Shown here in pieces: positions 14,047-14,058 of a DNA stretch of 14,058 nt. This DNA comes from CAZZDA01 sp964652585 (GTDB lineage: Bacteria; Patescibacteriota; Patescibacteriia; UBA1544): NCBI GenBank assembly GCA_964652585.1, contig CAZZDA010000025.1, positions 1 to 14,058 on the forward strand, in the 5' to 3' direction. Each line of letters starts with the position of its first letter. Position 1 is the stretch's first letter. The translations under genes and the position numbers were made by a program. The notes beneath the pieces were generated by a model. That model searched no databases. It had not been told where the DNA came from and saw only the letters and a program-made list of their open reading frames with translations.

Positions 14047-14058
14047 ATGCTAAAGAGA
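14047..14058 (+). CDS. First four codons of the next gene (partial, 3' end outside window)
   Basis: ATG CTA AAG AGA (MLKR...) follows an extended -10 box by 9 nt, so a nearly leaderless gene probably begins here. The product cannot be identified. Confidence 0.4.

Overview
The window looks like chromosome of a Patescibacteria/CPR bacterium, most likely Parcubacteria-like. This is inferred from gene content and style, not from a marker gene. It carries a very large secreted tail-fibre/YadA-head-like protein with a modular C-terminus, tandem LamG domains on a membrane anchor, an S23-type four-helix-bundle protein, a REP-associated tyrosine transposase (RAYT), short membrane proteins of unknown function, many dispersed palindromic repeats, and start codons that mostly lack a Shine-Dalgarno sequence. 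TGA is used as a stop (190-aa membrane protein ending at 4766), so the standard bacterial code applies. No rRNA, tRNA or CRISPR array was seen.

Region 1-1629 is a mosaic of small units. It starts with the tail of an unknown gene, ended by a 160-bp MITE-like element inserted at its stop codon. A complete mini-transcription unit follows: promoter, 32-aa single-pass membrane protein, terminator. Next comes a leader with two long-range stems in front of a possible 61-aa ORF and a terminator. After that is a promoter with a leaderless 15-aa ORF containing Trp-Trp-Tyr-Phe and a terminator-like hairpin. A second MITE-like element with IS5-type ends and a TCA target duplication comes next, then a 47-aa zinc-ribbon-like protein.

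Region 1630-5930 holds a GT-B-type glycosyltransferase-like gene, a dispersed palindromic repeat, an EamA/DMT transporter, a 190-aa membrane protein, a CCCGC/GCGGG double hairpin, and a membrane-anchored clan GH-A glycoside hydrolase-like protein. The 190-aa gene is split by an artificial 100-N gap; identical 55-bp contig ends flank it, and collapsing them restores the frame. Together these genes suggest cell-envelope or surface-glycan work, which is inference.

Region 5931-12719 is a surface-protein block: a strong extended -10 promoter, a 1496-aa secreted fibre-like protein, a four-helix-bundle gene bordered by AT-rich inverted repeats, and a 482-aa double-LamG protein. These are plausible attachment or host-contact proteins.

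Region 12720-13620 is a RAYT gene on the minus strand with three near-identical perfect palindromes: one overlapping its stop codon, one upstream of its start, and one inside its coding sequence in frame. This is the most striking structure in the window. The end holds a small three-pass membrane protein and a promoter with the first four codons of another gene.

A recurring theme is a -10 box TATACT placed 6-9 nt before an ATG (units at 335, 1072, 1630 and 14047), which predicts leaderless or nearly leaderless transcripts.
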